Of a stretch of 64,000 nt of DNA, positions 53,068 through 62,733 are shown piece after piece. The stretch covers positions 62,001-126,000 of the forward strand of contig JAJPIG010000013.1 of the NCBI GenBank assembly GCA_021324855.1, written 5' to 3'. The position numbers and the translations under genes are program-made. Position 1 is the first letter of the stretch, and the number at the start of each line of letters is the position of its first letter. Below the pieces are notes generated by a model, which did no database searches, had not been told where the DNA came from, and worked only from the letters and a program-made list of their open reading frames with translations. The DNA is from Pseudomonadota bacterium. GTDB lineage: Bacteria; Desulfobacterota; Binatia; Binatales; Binataceae.

Positions 53068-54579
53068 TCAGAAGCCGACCGCAAGGCCGGTAAGGACCTG
53101 CGGATCAATATGATTATCCCCGGAGGTCTGGAGCACGCCCTCTAATTTGTACACCAGGGATGGAGTTATCCAGTAATCGATACCGGCCGCATACTCGCGT
53201 GGTTGTGTGATCGGCGAAGCGGCGCCCGCGACGCAGGCTCCGTAGGGTCCGAAGACGGCTGGTTCGATGTTGCAATAGCGATGGTCCGCGCCGCTGTACA
53301 TCCCGTAAACTTCAAGTCGATTGAACGGCGCGGGTACCAGATGCGTCAGGCTGTAGGCTCCAAGCGCGTACCATCCGTCGCGCCGATCGCTGGTCGCTCC
53401 CGGCACTTTGCGATCGCCGGACATATATTCGGCGCGGAAGCGAAAGACATCATAAACGTAGTTCGCGGCCAATCCCCACGTGATGTAAGCGTGCCCGCTG
53501 CCGTCCCAATCGCCGTCGTAGGTCGATGCGCCGATTCTGAGCAGGCCGTATTCCGAATCATCACCCAGCGGGTAAAACCGGATGCGCGCGCCATAGCCCT
53601 TGGTGCGCGTAAGATCGACCTGATTCTCGACCAGTGACGATCCGGGAATGAACGGCCCAACCTGTGGTTTCGGTAGAAACCCGGGAAGCGGGCTCGGCTG
53701 CGGGCTGGTATCGGCGAAGCGCGGCCCGTTGACCACGTAGGCAAGCCCGTCCATGAAGCCCGCGTGCAGATCGCGCAGATCGTAGGTGAAGCGTAGCATC
53801 ATGCCATCGGCAGCGCTGGGCACGATCGCATTGACGCCTTGGTAGGCGACCGGATCGTCGACGGTCTGCTTGATCCAGCCGACGGCGTAGTCCTCGAAAT
53901 AGTCATTGAAAGGCATGTCGAAGCGGCCGAGCTGAAGATCGAGGTCGAGCTTCGCGCTTGGCTTCATGAGGAAATCGCCGTAGCAGGGCGCGCAATCGAA
54001 TGAGCCGCTGTTGGTCTGATCCTCGGACCAACTCGGCGTCATCACGAAGAAGAACTTATCGCTCACGTTGTAGAGGATGACCGCTTCGGCATCCATCAGG
54101 AACGAATTGTTGTTGGGGTTGTTGAAATCGTCGGTGGTGTTGGTGTGCTTTCCGTTCCAGAAGTAACTCAGGTCAGCGTCGCCGACCACCGTGAAACGAT
54201 GCGACCCCCACCAGTTCTGTAGCGTATTGCCCACGATCGACGGGGTCTTGGCGACCTGCGCCTGGATGCTCTTGATCTGCTGCGCGCTCTGAAGCTCGCG
54301 CTCGTGCTCGGCTGTCTGCTGCTTGGTGAGCTGATCGTTCAGTTTCTGCAGCTCCTGGTTGTGACTCTGGATTTCCTGCACCTGATGCTCGAGCTGCTGG
54401 ATTTGCCGCATGTCGCGTTCACGATCGTCGCGTAGCTGCGCGATCTCTTGCTGGATCTGCCTGAGCGTTGCGGCTTCATCCGGCGCCGCACCCGCTCCCA
54501 GCACGGGCAAGGGCAAAACTGCAAGTGCTATGGCTGTGAGTACGAACAGAGCGATCGCACGCGCATCCCCGCGCATCAT
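53068..54579 (-). CDS. Outer-membrane porin with N-terminal coiled coil
   Basis: The 503-residue protein has a signal peptide to about residue 30 and a Gln/Glu-rich coiled coil at about 35-110 (EIAQLRDDRERDM, QIQQLEHQVQEIQSHN). A C-terminal barrel of roughly 16 strands follows, rich in aromatic/Gly alternation. A GGGGAGGACG stretch precedes ATG 54579. The coiled coil probably trimerises the porin. It is the first gene of an operon with two cytochromes and a NirK-like cupredoxin, so it may admit a small substrate to a periplasmic redox system. Specificity is not shown. Confidence 0.8.
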   Translation of the reverse strand: MMRGDARAIALFVLTAIALAVLPLPVLGAGAAPDEAATLRQIQQEIAQLRDDRERDMRQIQQLEHQVQEIQSHNQELQKLNDQLTKQQTAEHERELQSAQQIKSIQAQVAKTPSIVGNTLQNWWGSHRFTVVGDADLSYFWNGKHTNTTDDFNNPNNNSFLMDAEAVILYNVSDKFFFVMTPSWSEDQTNSGSFDCAPCYGDFLMKPSAKLDLDLQLGRFDMPFNDYFEDYAVGWIKQTVDDPVAYQGVNAIVPSAADGMMLRFTYDLRDLHAGFMDGLAYVVNGPRFADTSPQPSPLPGFLPKPQVGPFIPGSSLVENQVDLTRTKGYGARIRFYPLGDDSEYGLLRIGASTYDGDWDGSGHAYITWGLAANYVYDVFRFRAEYMSGDRKVPGATSDRRDGWYALGAYSLTHLVPAPFNRLEVYGMYSGADHRYCNIEPAVFGPYGACVAGAASPITQPREYAAGIDYWITPSLVYKLEGVLQTSGDNHIDPQVLTGLAVGF

Positions 54580-54846
54580 ACGTCCTCCCCACCACCGCTC
54601 CGAGCCGCCTGCGCGAAAATGTCAGGCGCGTCGGGCTGGACTCAACTACCGGCGCGAACTGGCGATTGCTATCGGGCGAAGTTATAGCGGGTGCATACTG
54701 GCATCTCAACGTTGCACGCAAAAATACTGAAAGAATTTTCAACAGCGAGCTTGTTACAGCCTGCTATAGCCGCTGGATTTCGGGTTGCCTGATGGCCGAT
54801 TTTCGGCAATGTTATGAAAAAGCTTCTAGTCGCTGGAGGATTCTGA
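54580..54846. promoter_or_regulatory. Divergent promoter region between the porin operon and the oxygenase gene
   Basis: This 267-base gap is AT-richer near 54700-54790 and must hold promoters for both directions. No consensus pair or operator was recognised. A GGAGG stands before the oxygenase ATG and a GGGGAGG before the porin ATG. Confidence 0.4.
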
Positions 54847-56136
54847 ATGCGCGCGAATGGTTTCAGGGACCTCGTCAAAGACGATCCCAAGCGCGGGATT
54901 TTCCGGGTCCATCGGTCCGCCTTCGTCTCGCCCGAAATCCTCGCGGCCGAACGCGAGCGAGTTTTCGATCGCTCATGGCTCTACGCGGCGCATGATTCCG
55001 AGATTGCGCGCCCTGGCGATTTCATCACGCGCGACGTCGGCGGGCGTCCGCTGCTGATCTGCCGTGGCAACGACGGCGCACTCCGGGTCTTTATCAACTC
55101 GTGCACGCATCGCGGAGCGCAGGTCTGCCGCGAATCGTCCGGCAATGCGAAGACGTTTCAGTGCTTCTATCACGCGTGGACGTTCAACAATCACGGCGAA
55201 CTGGTCGGCGTGCCCGATGCGGCCGGATACGCCGGCGCGTTCCGCAAAGAACAGAATGGACTTAGATCGCCGGCGCGCGTCGAGAGTTATCGCGGGCTGA
55301 TATTCATCAGCTTCGATCCCGAAATTGAAGACCTCGTCACCTACCTCGCCGATGCGAAAGACGTCCTCGATGCGATCCTAGACCAGGGCGGCGACGACGG
55401 TATGGAGGTCATCAGCGGCACGCACAAGTATTCGATTCGCGCCAACTGGAAGCTTCTGTGCGAGAACAGCATCGACGGCTACCACGTCCGCGCCACGCAC
55501 AAGACTTTCATCGATTACCTGAGCATGGTTGGCGTGCCGTCGTCAGCGGGCGTCAAGTTCCCGGGCGGCGCGCGCAACCTCGGCAACGGCCACGGCGTAA
55601 TGGAATACAAAGCGCCGTGGGGCAAGCCGGTGGCGTCGTGGGAGCCGCGATGGGGCGACGAGGCGCGGGTCGAAATCGAGGCGATCCGCAGGGATCTCGT
55701 CGCGCGCTTTGGCGAAGAGCGCGGGCTCAGAATCGCGGACTACCAGCGCAACACGCTCATCTATCCGAATCTGATCGTCAATGACATCATGTCGCTGACG
55801 TTCCGGACCTTTTATCCGATCGAGCCCGGCTTCATGGAGGTTTCGGCGTGGTGCCTGGGGCGTCGCAACGAACCCGAGCGCTGGCGGTCAATTCGCCTTG
55901 ATGCCTTCCTTACCTTTCTCGGCCCCGGCGGGCTCTCGACCCCCGACGATGTCGAAGCGCTTGAATCGTGCCAGCGTGGGTTTCGCGCTTTCCGCGAGGT
56001 CGAATGGTCCGACATGTCGCGCGGACTCACTCGCTCGCCGGTGATGGAAGACGAGGAGCAAATGCGCGGGCTGTGGCGCAAATGGCAGGAGCAGATGCGT
56101 GGCGGCAGCCCCGGCCGTCGGCGCGCCGTCGCCTAG
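54847..56136 (+). CDS. Rieske [2Fe-2S] aromatic-ring-hydroxylating oxygenase, large subunit
   Basis: The 429-residue protein has the Rieske centre Cys86-x-His88-x17-Cys106-x2-His109 (CTHRG and CFYHAW). The mononuclear iron site is [19 protein letters not shown] with His213 and His218, and Asp210 as the electron-transfer bridge; the third iron ligand Asp should lie near residue 365. A GGAGG precedes ATG 54847. Such oxygenases add oxygen to aromatic rings or demethylate, and need a reductase and often a ferredoxin. None of those, and no small beta subunit, is in the vicinity. It may be the homotrimeric type. Substrate unknown. Confidence 0.88.
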   Translation: MRANGFRDLVKDDPKRGIFRVHRSAFVSPEILAAERERVFDRSWLYAAHDSEIARPGDFITRDVGGRPLLICRGNDGALRVFINSCTHRGAQVCRESSGNAKTFQCFYHAWTFNNHGELVGVPDAAGYAGAFRKEQNGLRSPARVESYRGLIFISFDPEIEDLVTYLADAKDVLDAILDQGGDDGMEVISGTHKYSIRANWKLLCENSIDGYHVRATHKTFIDYLSMVGVPSSAGVKFPGGARNLGNGHGVMEYKAPWGKPVASWEPRWGDEARVEIEAIRRDLVARFGEERGLRIADYQRNTLIYPNLIVNDIMSLTFRTFYPIEPGFMEVSAWCLGRRNEPERWRSIRLDAFLTFLGPGGLSTPDDVEALESCQRGFRAFREVEWSDMSRGLTRSPVMEDEEQMRGLWRKWQEQMRGGSPGRRRAVA

Positions 56137-56173
56137 CCGCACCGCCAGTCGGGGCGTGGTAAGCTCGTCCCGA

Positions 56174-56977
56174 ATGCTCCCGAAATCAGCCCTGACGATT
56201 GCCGGTAGCGATTCCGGCGGCGGCGCCGGTATCCAGGCCGATCTTAAGACCTTTGCCGCACTCGGAGTTTACGGATTTTCCGCGGTCACCGCGGTCACCG
56301 CGCAGAACAGTTTCCGCGTCGACCGGCTCGAACCAATTTTGCCCGCGATGGTCACCGCGCAGATCGAGGCGGTTGCCGCCGAGCGCATCCCCGATGCGAT
56401 CAAGACCGGCGCGTTGATCGATGCCGGAATCGTCAAGGCGGTCGCGAGTGCGATCGCGCGGCTCGGATTACCGGCGCCGGTCGTTGATCCGATCCTGATG
56501 GCGAGCAGCGGCGCGCACCTGCTCGACGCCGCGGGCGAGGCTGCGCTGCGCAGCGCGCTGTTCCCGCTGGCAACCATCGTGACGCCGAACATCCCGGAGG
56601 CCGAGGCGATCAGTGGAATCGCGATTCATGATGACGCGGCGCGCCGTGAAGCGGCGATCGCAATCCATCGGATGGGCCCGCGCGCCGTCGTAATCAAGGG
56701 TGGGCATCCGTTTACCGGTGCTGCGCCGGGCGCGAAAACGAGCGATCTCTACTACGACGGCAAGCAATTCACGGTCCTTGAAGATGATCGCGTGCCGGGC
56801 GCGAGCATGCATGGCGGCGGATGCGTCTTCTCGGCGGCGATCACTGCCTACCTTGCGCGTGGCGAAACGCTCGAAGCGGCGGTGCGTGCGGCCAAGCGGG
56901 TCATCGGTCGGGTGCTCAGGAATCGAATCCGGCTCGGCAGCGGACGCGACGTTCCATATCGCATCGAGCCGGATTGA
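56174..56977 (+). CDS. thiD: Hydroxymethylpyrimidine (phosphate) kinase ThiD
   Basis: ATG 56174 gives 267 residues, the normal ThiD length; the upstream frame to 56099 overlaps the oxygenase gene. Family motifs are [34 protein letters not shown] and the C-terminal [11 protein letters not shown] substrate/ATP loop with the catalytic Cys (usual GTGCTLSAA). Here the loop reads GGGC, slightly unlike the usual GTGC. The enzyme makes HMP pyrophosphate for thiamine biosynthesis. The gene lies 37 bases after the oxygenase stop, on the same strand, but functional linkage is unlikely. Confidence 0.9.
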   Translation: MLPKSALTIAGSDSGGGAGIQADLKTFAALGVYGFSAVTAVTAQNSFRVDRLEPILPAMVTAQIEAVAAERIPDAIKTGALIDAGIVKAVASAIARLGLPAPVVDPILMASSGAHLLDAAGEAALRSALFPLATIVTPNIPEAEAISGIAIHDDAARREAAIAIHRMGPRAVVIKGGHPFTGAAPGAKTSDLYYDGKQFTVLEDDRVPGASMHGGGCVFSAAITAYLARGETLEAAVRAAKRVIGRVLRNRIRLGSGRDVPYRIEPD

Positions 56978-56980
56978 GTG

Positions 56981-57436
56981 TCAGCGTGCGCCGAAAAACT
57001 CGGCCGCCGCGGCGCGGAGGTTGTGGCTGCGCTCCTTGCCGCCGCCGAGTTTGACCAGCGCATAGCGTTGATCCGAATCGAGTCGCGACCACGCATTGGA
57101 ATCCAGCGCGATGCCGACCGCATTGAGATTCTGCACCAGCGCCGCCGGCGGATCGGCGGGCGGGTCCGCGGCCATCCGATCCGTGTCCGGGATGTTTTTC
57201 GGCGGTGTACCGCTCCGACTTTTCACCGTTTCCTCGATGAAGGTTCTCAGGGCGTCGGCCTCTTCATCGGAGTCGGCCGGGAGATGACAGATGGCGAGTC
57301 GTTCGCCTCGTCCCAGCGCCTGCCATTGTTTGAGCCCGATCTTCACACCCAGCCGATCGAGCTTTCGCCGTACTGCCATCGGCACGCAGTAGAGGCTGCT
57401 ATAAATCTCATCTTCGAACTTGAAACGGCGCATCAT
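56981..57436 (-). CDS. Nitrate-reductase-associated protein family (Nitr_red_assoc)
   Basis: The start at ATG 57436 (MMRRFKFEDEIY) is supported by a GAGGAGAG upstream; the longer frame to 57529 is unlikely. The 151-residue protein matches the Nitr_red_assoc pattern: FKFEDEIYSSLYCVPMAVRRKLDRLGVKIGLKQW (split here: FKFEDEIYSSLYCVPMAV then RRKLDRLGVK). It is soluble, with no cofactor motif. The family is named after genes found beside nitrate reductase; here it is divergent from, and next to, the formate dehydrogenase genes, another molybdoenzyme. An accessory role in molybdoenzyme function is a guess. Confidence 0.75.
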   Translation of the reverse strand: MMRRFKFEDEIYSSLYCVPMAVRRKLDRLGVKIGLKQWQALGRGERLAICHLPADSDEEADALRTFIEETVKSRSGTPPKNIPDTDRMAADPPADPPAALVQNLNAVGIALDSNAWSRLDSDQRYALVKLGGGKERSHNLRAAAAEFFGAR

Positions 57437-57623
57437 GGCGACTCTCCTCGACGGCGCTTTCCTCCAATTTCCGCCAAAACGCTTACAATTATAGCACTGC
57501 GAGAGGCGGACAAGGCCCCTTGACGGCAATCATCCTATGGGCGAGCCTTGTCGAGGGAGCCGAACTCCCGCGGGCAGTCGTTGCCGCTATTGTTTGAATT
57601 AAGGGTGATGTAGCGGCGCAGGC

Positions 57624-58112
57624 ATGCTGATGGCCGCAGAGCACGAATGGGACCGCGAGACGGTCCGTCGAATCGCAACCTCGCTGAAGGACGAGCCGGG
57701 TGCGTTGATGCCGATCTTGCGCCAGGTCCAGGACGAGCTCGGCTGGATTCCAGGCGAGGCGGTCGCGATGATCGCGGGAATCCTGAATCTGTCACGTGCC
57801 GAAGTGCACGGCGTCTCCAGCTTCTACCACGATTTCAAGCATCATCCGCCCGGTCGCTGCGTAATCCAGGTCTGCCGCGCCGAGTCATGCCAGGCGATGG
57901 GCGGCGCGGTGCTCGCCGATCATATTCGGAAGCGGCTCGGAATCGGGTTCGGGGAGACCACAAGCGATCGCCGTTTCACGCTCGAGCCGGTGTATTGCCT
58001 TGGGAACTGCGCCTGCTCGCCGGCGATCGTTGTCGATGGCGAGCTTATGGGCCGTGCGACGCCTGAACACTTCGATCAGATGATTACCAACCGTAACGGA
58101 AACCATCGATGA
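57624..58112 (+). CDS. fdsG: Formate dehydrogenase gamma subunit (NuoE-like)
   Basis: The 162-residue protein is a NuoE/24-kDa-type [2Fe-2S] thioredoxin-fold subunit. Its Cys ligands are Cys84 and Cys89 (VCRAESC) and Cys125 and Cys129 (YCLGNC), with the IPGEAV and SSFYHDF family words. In soluble NAD-dependent formate dehydrogenase it passes electrons to the FMN subunit. Its stop overlaps the next gene's ATG by 4 bases. It is the first gene of a G-B-A-D-plus-fdhD operon; the start between ATG 57624 and 57630 is uncertain. Confidence 0.9.
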   Translation: MLMAAEHEWDRETVRRIATSLKDEPGALMPILRQVQDELGWIPGEAVAMIAGILNLSRAEVHGVSSFYHDFKHHPPGRCVIQVCRAESCQAMGGAVLADHIRKRLGIGFGETTSDRRFTLEPVYCLGNCACSPAIVVDGELMGRATPEHFDQMITNRNGNHR

Positions 58113-59656
58113 GCGTGCGGGTTTACATTCCCCGCGATTCGGGGGCGCTCTCGATGGGCGCGGAGTCGGTCGCCGATGCGATCGCCGCCGAAGCGCGCCG
58201 CCGCCGACTCGATATCGAAATCGTCCGCAACGGCTCGCGCGGTCTGTACTGGCTTGAGCCGATGGTCGAAGTGGCGACGCCATCCGGACGCGTCGCTTAC
58301 GGACCCGTCGCCGCCAAAGACGTTGCGTCGCTCTTCGACTCCGGATTTCTGACCGGCGGCAAGCACAAGCTCGCGGTCGGACCGACAGACGAAATTCCGT
58401 ACCTGAAGCGCCAGGAGCGGCTGACGTTCGCGCGCGTCGGGATTATTGATCCGCTCTCGCTCGATGATTACGTCGAGCACGGCGGCTATCGCGGACTGGA
58501 GCGCGCGCTTGCGCTCTCGGGCGCGCAGGTGGTCGAGGAGGTCACCGCCTCGGGACTTCGCGGCCGTGGCGGCGCAGGTTTTCCTGCCGGCATCAAATGG
58601 AAGACGACGCTCGAGACCGAAGCGAAGCAAAAATACGTCGTCTGCAACGCCGATGAGGGCGATTCAGGCACCTTCGCCGACCGAATGCTCATGGAGGGCG
58701 ATCCCTTCGTTCTGATCGAAGGGATGACGATCGCCGGCCTCGCCGTGGGTGCGACCCGCGGCTACATCTATTTGCGCTCCGAGTATCCGCACGCGCTGCG
58801 AACGCTGAAGGCCGCGATCGCCGCGGCCAACGCGAGCAACTACCTTGGCGAGAATGTCCGCGGCAGCGGCAAAACGTTTCGAATTGATGTCCGGGTCGGC
58901 GCCGGCGCTTACATCTGCGGCGAAGAGACCGCGATGCTCGAAAGCCTCGAGGGCAAGCGCGGGATGGTGCGCTACAAGCCGCCGGTTCCGGCGATTGCCG
59001 GGCTGTTCGGCGCGCCGACCGTGGTCAACAACGTCGTTACGCTCGCCACGATTCCGATCGTTGTCGAGAAGGGCGGCAGTTTCTACAAAGATTTCGGGAT
59101 GGGCCGCTCGCGCGGCACCAGTCCGTTCCAACTCGCCGGCAACCTGAAGTATCCGGGTCTGGTCGAGAAAGCGTTCGGTGTGACGCTTCGCGAGCTGGTC
59201 TACGATTTCGGCGGCGGTACGGCGAGCGGACGGCCGGTGCGCGCAGTGCAGGTCGGCGGACCGCTCGGCTCGTATTTTCCGGAAGCGAAGCTCGACGTCG
59301 CGATGGACTACGAGGCAATCGCGGCCGAGGGCGGTATCCTCGGGCACGGCGGAATCGTGGTATTCGACGACACGGTCGATCTTGCCCGAATGGCGCGCTA
59401 TGCGATGGAGTTCTGCGCGCTCGAATCCTGCGGCAAATGCACTCCGTGCCGGATCGGATCGACACGCGGGATGGAACTGATCGATCAGATCATCGCGGAT
59501 CGCGATCGCGCGGCGAGCGCCGCGCTTTTGCGTGAGCTCTGCGATACGATGACCAACGCGTCGCTGTGCGCGCTGGGCGGCCTCACGCCGCTGCCCGTGA
59601 TGAGTGCGCTTAAACATTTTCCGGGCGACTTCGGCCTGTCCGGCGAGCCGACCTGA
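58109..59656 (+). CDS. fdsB: Formate dehydrogenase beta subunit (NuoF-like, NAD/FMN)
   Basis: The 515-residue protein combines a short N-terminal thioredoxin-like part (absent in plain NuoF) and a NuoF-like core. GLRGRGGAGFPAG is the FMN/NADH glycine-rich loop, YICGEETAMLESLEG follows, and the [4Fe-4S] ligands lie in ESCGKCTPCR plus a later Cys (LCALGG). It transfers electrons from the iron-sulfur chain to NAD+. It overlaps the gamma-subunit gene (ATGA), and the alpha gene follows 20 bases later. All catalytic elements look intact. Confidence 0.92.
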   Translation: MSVRVYIPRDSGALSMGAESVADAIAAEARRRRLDIEIVRNGSRGLYWLEPMVEVATPSGRVAYGPVAAKDVASLFDSGFLTGGKHKLAVGPTDEIPYLKRQERLTFARVGIIDPLSLDDYVEHGGYRGLERALALSGAQVVEEVTASGLRGRGGAGFPAGIKWKTTLETEAKQKYVVCNADEGDSGTFADRMLMEGDPFVLIEGMTIAGLAVGATRGYIYLRSEYPHALRTLKAAIAAANASNYLGENVRGSGKTFRIDVRVGAGAYICGEETAMLESLEGKRGMVRYKPPVPAIAGLFGAPTVVNNVVTLATIPIVVEKGGSFYKDFGMGRSRGTSPFQLAGNLKYPGLVEKAFGVTLRELVYDFGGGTASGRPVRAVQVGGPLGSYFPEAKLDVAMDYEAIAAEGGILGHGGIVVFDDTVDLARMARYAMEFCALESCGKCTPCRIGSTRGMELIDQIIADRDRAASAALLRELCDTMTNASLCALGGLTPLPVMSALKHFPGDFGLSGEPT

Positions 59657-59676
59657 TCACAAACTGGAGCTGAGCC

Positions 59677-62502
59677 GTGCAATCGATCGATGACAAAGAT
59701 CTTGGCACTCCGGCTGCGAAATCCGACCAGCAGGTCACGCTCGAAATCGACGGACGCGAAGTGACCGTTCCGGCGGGCACCTCGATTATGCGTGCTGCCG
59801 CGCTTGCCGATCTGCAAATTCCGCGACTGTGCGCCACCGAATCGCTCGAGCCGTTCGGTTCGTGCCGGCTTTGCATCGTGCAGATCGAAGGGCGCAACGG
59901 CTTTCCGGCCTCGTGCACCACGCCGGTCGCTGCGGGAATCAAGGTCCGCACCCGGGGCGAGCGCATCGAAGGCCTCCGCCGCAACGTCATGGAACTTTAC
60001 ATGTCCGACCATCCGCTCGACCCGTTCGAGTGCAAGGCGGGCGGCAAATGCGAGCTCCATCAGATGGCGGCGGCGGTCGGTCTCGAGCGGATGCGATACC
60101 CTTCCGGACAAAATCATCTCGATCTGCCGGTGGATGACACCAATCCGTATTTCAGCTTCGATCCCGCGCGATGCATCCTGTGCTCGCGATGTGTGCGTGC
60201 GTGCGACGAGGTGCAAGGCACCTTCGCGCTCACCATCGACGGGCGCGGCTTCGCGTCCCTGATGTCGCCGGGGCAGCGTCAGCAGTACGCCGACTCCGAA
60301 TGCGTCTCGTGCGGAGCCTGCGTGCAGGCCTGTCCGACCGACGCGTTGATGGAAAAGACCGTGCTCGAACGCGGCATGGCCGAGCGCGCCGTGATCACGA
60401 CCTGCGGCTACTGTGGCGTGGGATGTTCGTTCAAGGCTGAGCTGCGCGGCGATAAGGTCGTGCGGATGGTCCCGAATCGCAACGGGCTGCCGAATCACGG
60501 CCATTCGTGCGTCAAGGGCCGTTTCGCCTGGGGCTACGCCACCCATCCGGATCGCGTGCTTAAACCGATGATCCGCAAGCGCATTAGCGATCCGTGGACT
60601 GAGGTCTCGTGGCAGGAGGCGATCAATTACGCGGCCGCGGAATTCAAGCGCGTCCAGAACCAATACGGTCGGGGCGCGGTCGGCGGCATCACGTCCTCGC
60701 GATGCACGAACGAGGAAGCGTATCTCGTCCAAAAGCTGGTGCGCGCCGCGTTCGGCAACAACAACGTCGATACCTGCGCCCGCGTCTGTCATTCGCCGAC
60801 CGGCTACGGCCTCAAGACCGCGTTCGGCACGCCTGCCGGCACCCAGGATTTCGATTCCGTCAACCAGAGCGACGTCATCGTCGTGATCGGCGCGAATCCC
60901 ACCGAGGGCCACCCGGTGTTCGCCTCGATCATGAAGCGGCGGATTCGCGAAGGCGCGCGGCTGATCGTGATCGATCCGCGCGCGATCGAGCTGGTCCGGA
61001 TGCCACACGTCGCTGCCGACTATCATCTGCAGCTTCAGCCCGGCACCAATGTCGCTGTGCTCAACGCGATGGCTCACGTGATCGTCACCGAGGGCCTTGC
61101 CAACGAGCGCTTCGTAGCCGAGCGCTGCGAGTCGGCTGAGTACGCGGCCTGGAAGAAATTTATCGTTGATGCACGCAATTCGCCGGAAGCGGTCGAGCGC
61201 GCCACCGGTGTCCCGGCCGCGATAATTCGTGGCGCCGCGCGGCTCTACGCCAGAGGACCGAACTCGGCGATCTACTATGGACTCGGCGTTACTGAGCACA
61301 GCCAGGGCAGCACCGCGGTGCTCGCGATGGCGAACCTCGCGATGGTGACCGGGAACCTCGGGCGGCCGGGTGTCGGCGTGAACCCGCTGCGCGGCCAGAA
61401 CAATGTCCAGGGCGCCAATGACGTCGGTTCATTCCCGCACGAACTGACCGGGTATCGGCATGTTTCCGACCCGAAGTTGCGCGCCGAGTTCGAAGCGGTA
61501 TGGGGTGTCAAGCTCGATCCAGAACCCGGCCTGCGTATCCCGAACATGTTCGACGCTGCGCTCGACGGCAGCTTCCGCGGCCTCTATATCGAGGGTGAGG
61601 ATGTTGCGCAATCGGATCCGAATACCCACCATGTCGCGGCGGCGCTCGAAGCGATGGAGATCGTCGTCGTTCACGACATCTTCCTGAATGAAACCGCGAA
61701 ATACGCGCATGTCTTTCTGCCAGGGTCATCGTTCCTTGAAAAGAATGGCACTTTCACGAACGCCGAACGGCGGATTTCGCGCGTACGTAAAGTGATGGAG
61801 CCGCTGGCCGGTTACGAGGACTGGCAGGTCACGTGCCTGCTTTCGAACGCGCTCGGCTATCCGATGGAGTACAGCCACCCATCGGAAATCATGGACGAGA
61901 TCGCGCGGCTCACGCCGACCTTCGCGGGCGTGAGCTACGAGAAGCTCGATCGGCTCGGCAGCGTGCAATGGCCGTGCAATGACGAAGCGCCCGCTGGCAC
62001 GACCGTGATGCACGTCGGTCAGTTCGTGCGCGGGAAGGGCCGGATGCTCGTGACGGAGTACGTGCCGACCGACGAGCGCACCTCGCCTCGCTACCCGTTG
62101 CTGCTGACCACCGGCCGGATTCTCACACAATACAACGTCGGCACGCAGACGCGCCGCACTCGCAACGTGCTGTGGCATCTGGAGGATCGCCTGGAGATTC
62201 ATCCACACGATGCCGAACAGCGCGGCATTCGTGACGGCGACTGGATCGAGCTTACCAGCCGCGCCGGCTCGACGGTGCTGCGCGCGCTTGTGACGGAGCG
62301 CGTCGCGCCGGGCGTGGTCTACACGACGTTCCATCATCCGGAGTCCGGCGCCAACGTGGTCACGACGGAAAACTCCGACTGGGCGACGAATTGTCCCGAG
62401 TACAAAGTGACGGCGGTCCAGGTCATGCCGACCCGGCGGATTCCGGAGCGGCCGACGGCCGAGCAGATCATCCGCGCCGCCGAGCAACAGATCGGGAAAT
62501 AG
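59677..62502 (+). CDS. fdsA: NAD-dependent formate dehydrogenase alpha subunit (molybdoenzyme)
   Basis: The 941-residue protein has, in order: an N-terminal [2Fe-2S] domain (Cys52, LCATE; GSCRLC), the Cys/His cluster ECKAGGKCELH, two ferredoxin-type [4Fe-4S] motifs (RCILCSRCVRAC; CVSCGACVQACP), a [4Fe-4S] motif starting TTCGYCGVGC, and the bis-MGD domains. The catalytic residue is Cys371 in CARVCHSPTG, taking the place of selenocysteine. It oxidises formate to CO2 at a Mo or W centre (metal not determined by sequence). GTG 59677 is the start. With fdsG, fdsB, fdsD and fdhD it makes a complete soluble enzyme. Confidence 0.95.
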   Translation: MQSIDDKDLGTPAAKSDQQVTLEIDGREVTVPAGTSIMRAAALADLQIPRLCATESLEPFGSCRLCIVQIEGRNGFPASCTTPVAAGIKVRTRGERIEGLRRNVMELYMSDHPLDPFECKAGGKCELHQMAAAVGLERMRYPSGQNHLDLPVDDTNPYFSFDPARCILCSRCVRACDEVQGTFALTIDGRGFASLMSPGQRQQYADSECVSCGACVQACPTDALMEKTVLERGMAERAVITTCGYCGVGCSFKAELRGDKVVRMVPNRNGLPNHGHSCVKGRFAWGYATHPDRVLKPMIRKRISDPWTEVSWQEAINYAAAEFKRVQNQYGRGAVGGITSSRCTNEEAYLVQKLVRAAFGNNNVDTCARVCHSPTGYGLKTAFGTPAGTQDFDSVNQSDVIVVIGANPTEGHPVFASIMKRRIREGARLIVIDPRAIELVRMPHVAADYHLQLQPGTNVAVLNAMAHVIVTEGLANERFVAERCESAEYAAWKKFIVDARNSPEAVERATGVPAAIIRGAARLYARGPNSAIYYGLGVTEHSQGSTAVLAMANLAMVTGNLGRPGVGVNPLRGQNNVQGANDVGSFPHELTGYRHVSDPKLRAEFEAVWGVKLDPEPGLRIPNMFDAALDGSFRGLYIEGEDVAQSDPNTHHVAAALEAMEIVVVHDIFLNETAKYAHVFLPGSSFLEKNGTFTNAERRISRVRKVMEPLAGYEDWQVTCLLSNALGYPMEYSHPSEIMDEIARLTPTFAGVSYEKLDRLGSVQWPCNDEAPAGTTVMHVGQFVRGKGRMLVTEYVPTDERTSPRYPLLLTTGRILTQYNVGTQTRRTRNVLWHLEDRLEIHPHDAEQRGIRDGDWIELTSRAGSTVLRALVTERVAPGVVYTTFHHPESGANVVTTENSDWATNCPEYKVTAVQVMPTRRIPERPTAEQIIRAAEQQIGK

Positions 62503-62518
62503 CGGCGCGCCGCACCCG

Positions 62519-62728
62519 ATGGATACCTCTCATCTCGTCAAAATGGCCAATCAGATCGCCGAATTCTTCGCGTCCGGAATGGAGCGTGAGGCGGCCATCG
62601 CCGCGACCACGGCGCATCTGCGAAACTTCTGGGAGCCACGGATGCGCCGTGAGATTATCGCGTATGCGAAGAATGGCGGCGCGGAACTCAGCGACGTCGC
62701 GCGCGCGGCCGTGATCGCGCTCGGATAA
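62519..62728 (+). CDS. fdsD: Formate dehydrogenase delta subunit
   Basis: The 69-residue protein begins MDTSHLVKMANQIAEFFA and ends with a HLRNFWEPRMRREI segment, the pattern of the small FdsD subunit of NAD-dependent formate dehydrogenases. It lies 16 bases after the alpha gene and 5 bases before fdhD. It is a helper or structural subunit needed for the assembled complex in known relatives. Small size and context make this secure. Confidence 0.88.
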   Translation: MDTSHLVKMANQIAEFFASGMEREAAIAATTAHLRNFWEPRMRREIIAYAKNGGAELSDVARAAVIALG

Positions 62729-62733
62729 TTCCG

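Noticed and set aside
59485-61299. 604-residue minus-strand frame opposite the formate dehydrogenase genes
   Set aside because: It is antisense to fdsA/fdsB with their full iron-sulfur and molybdopterin motifs.
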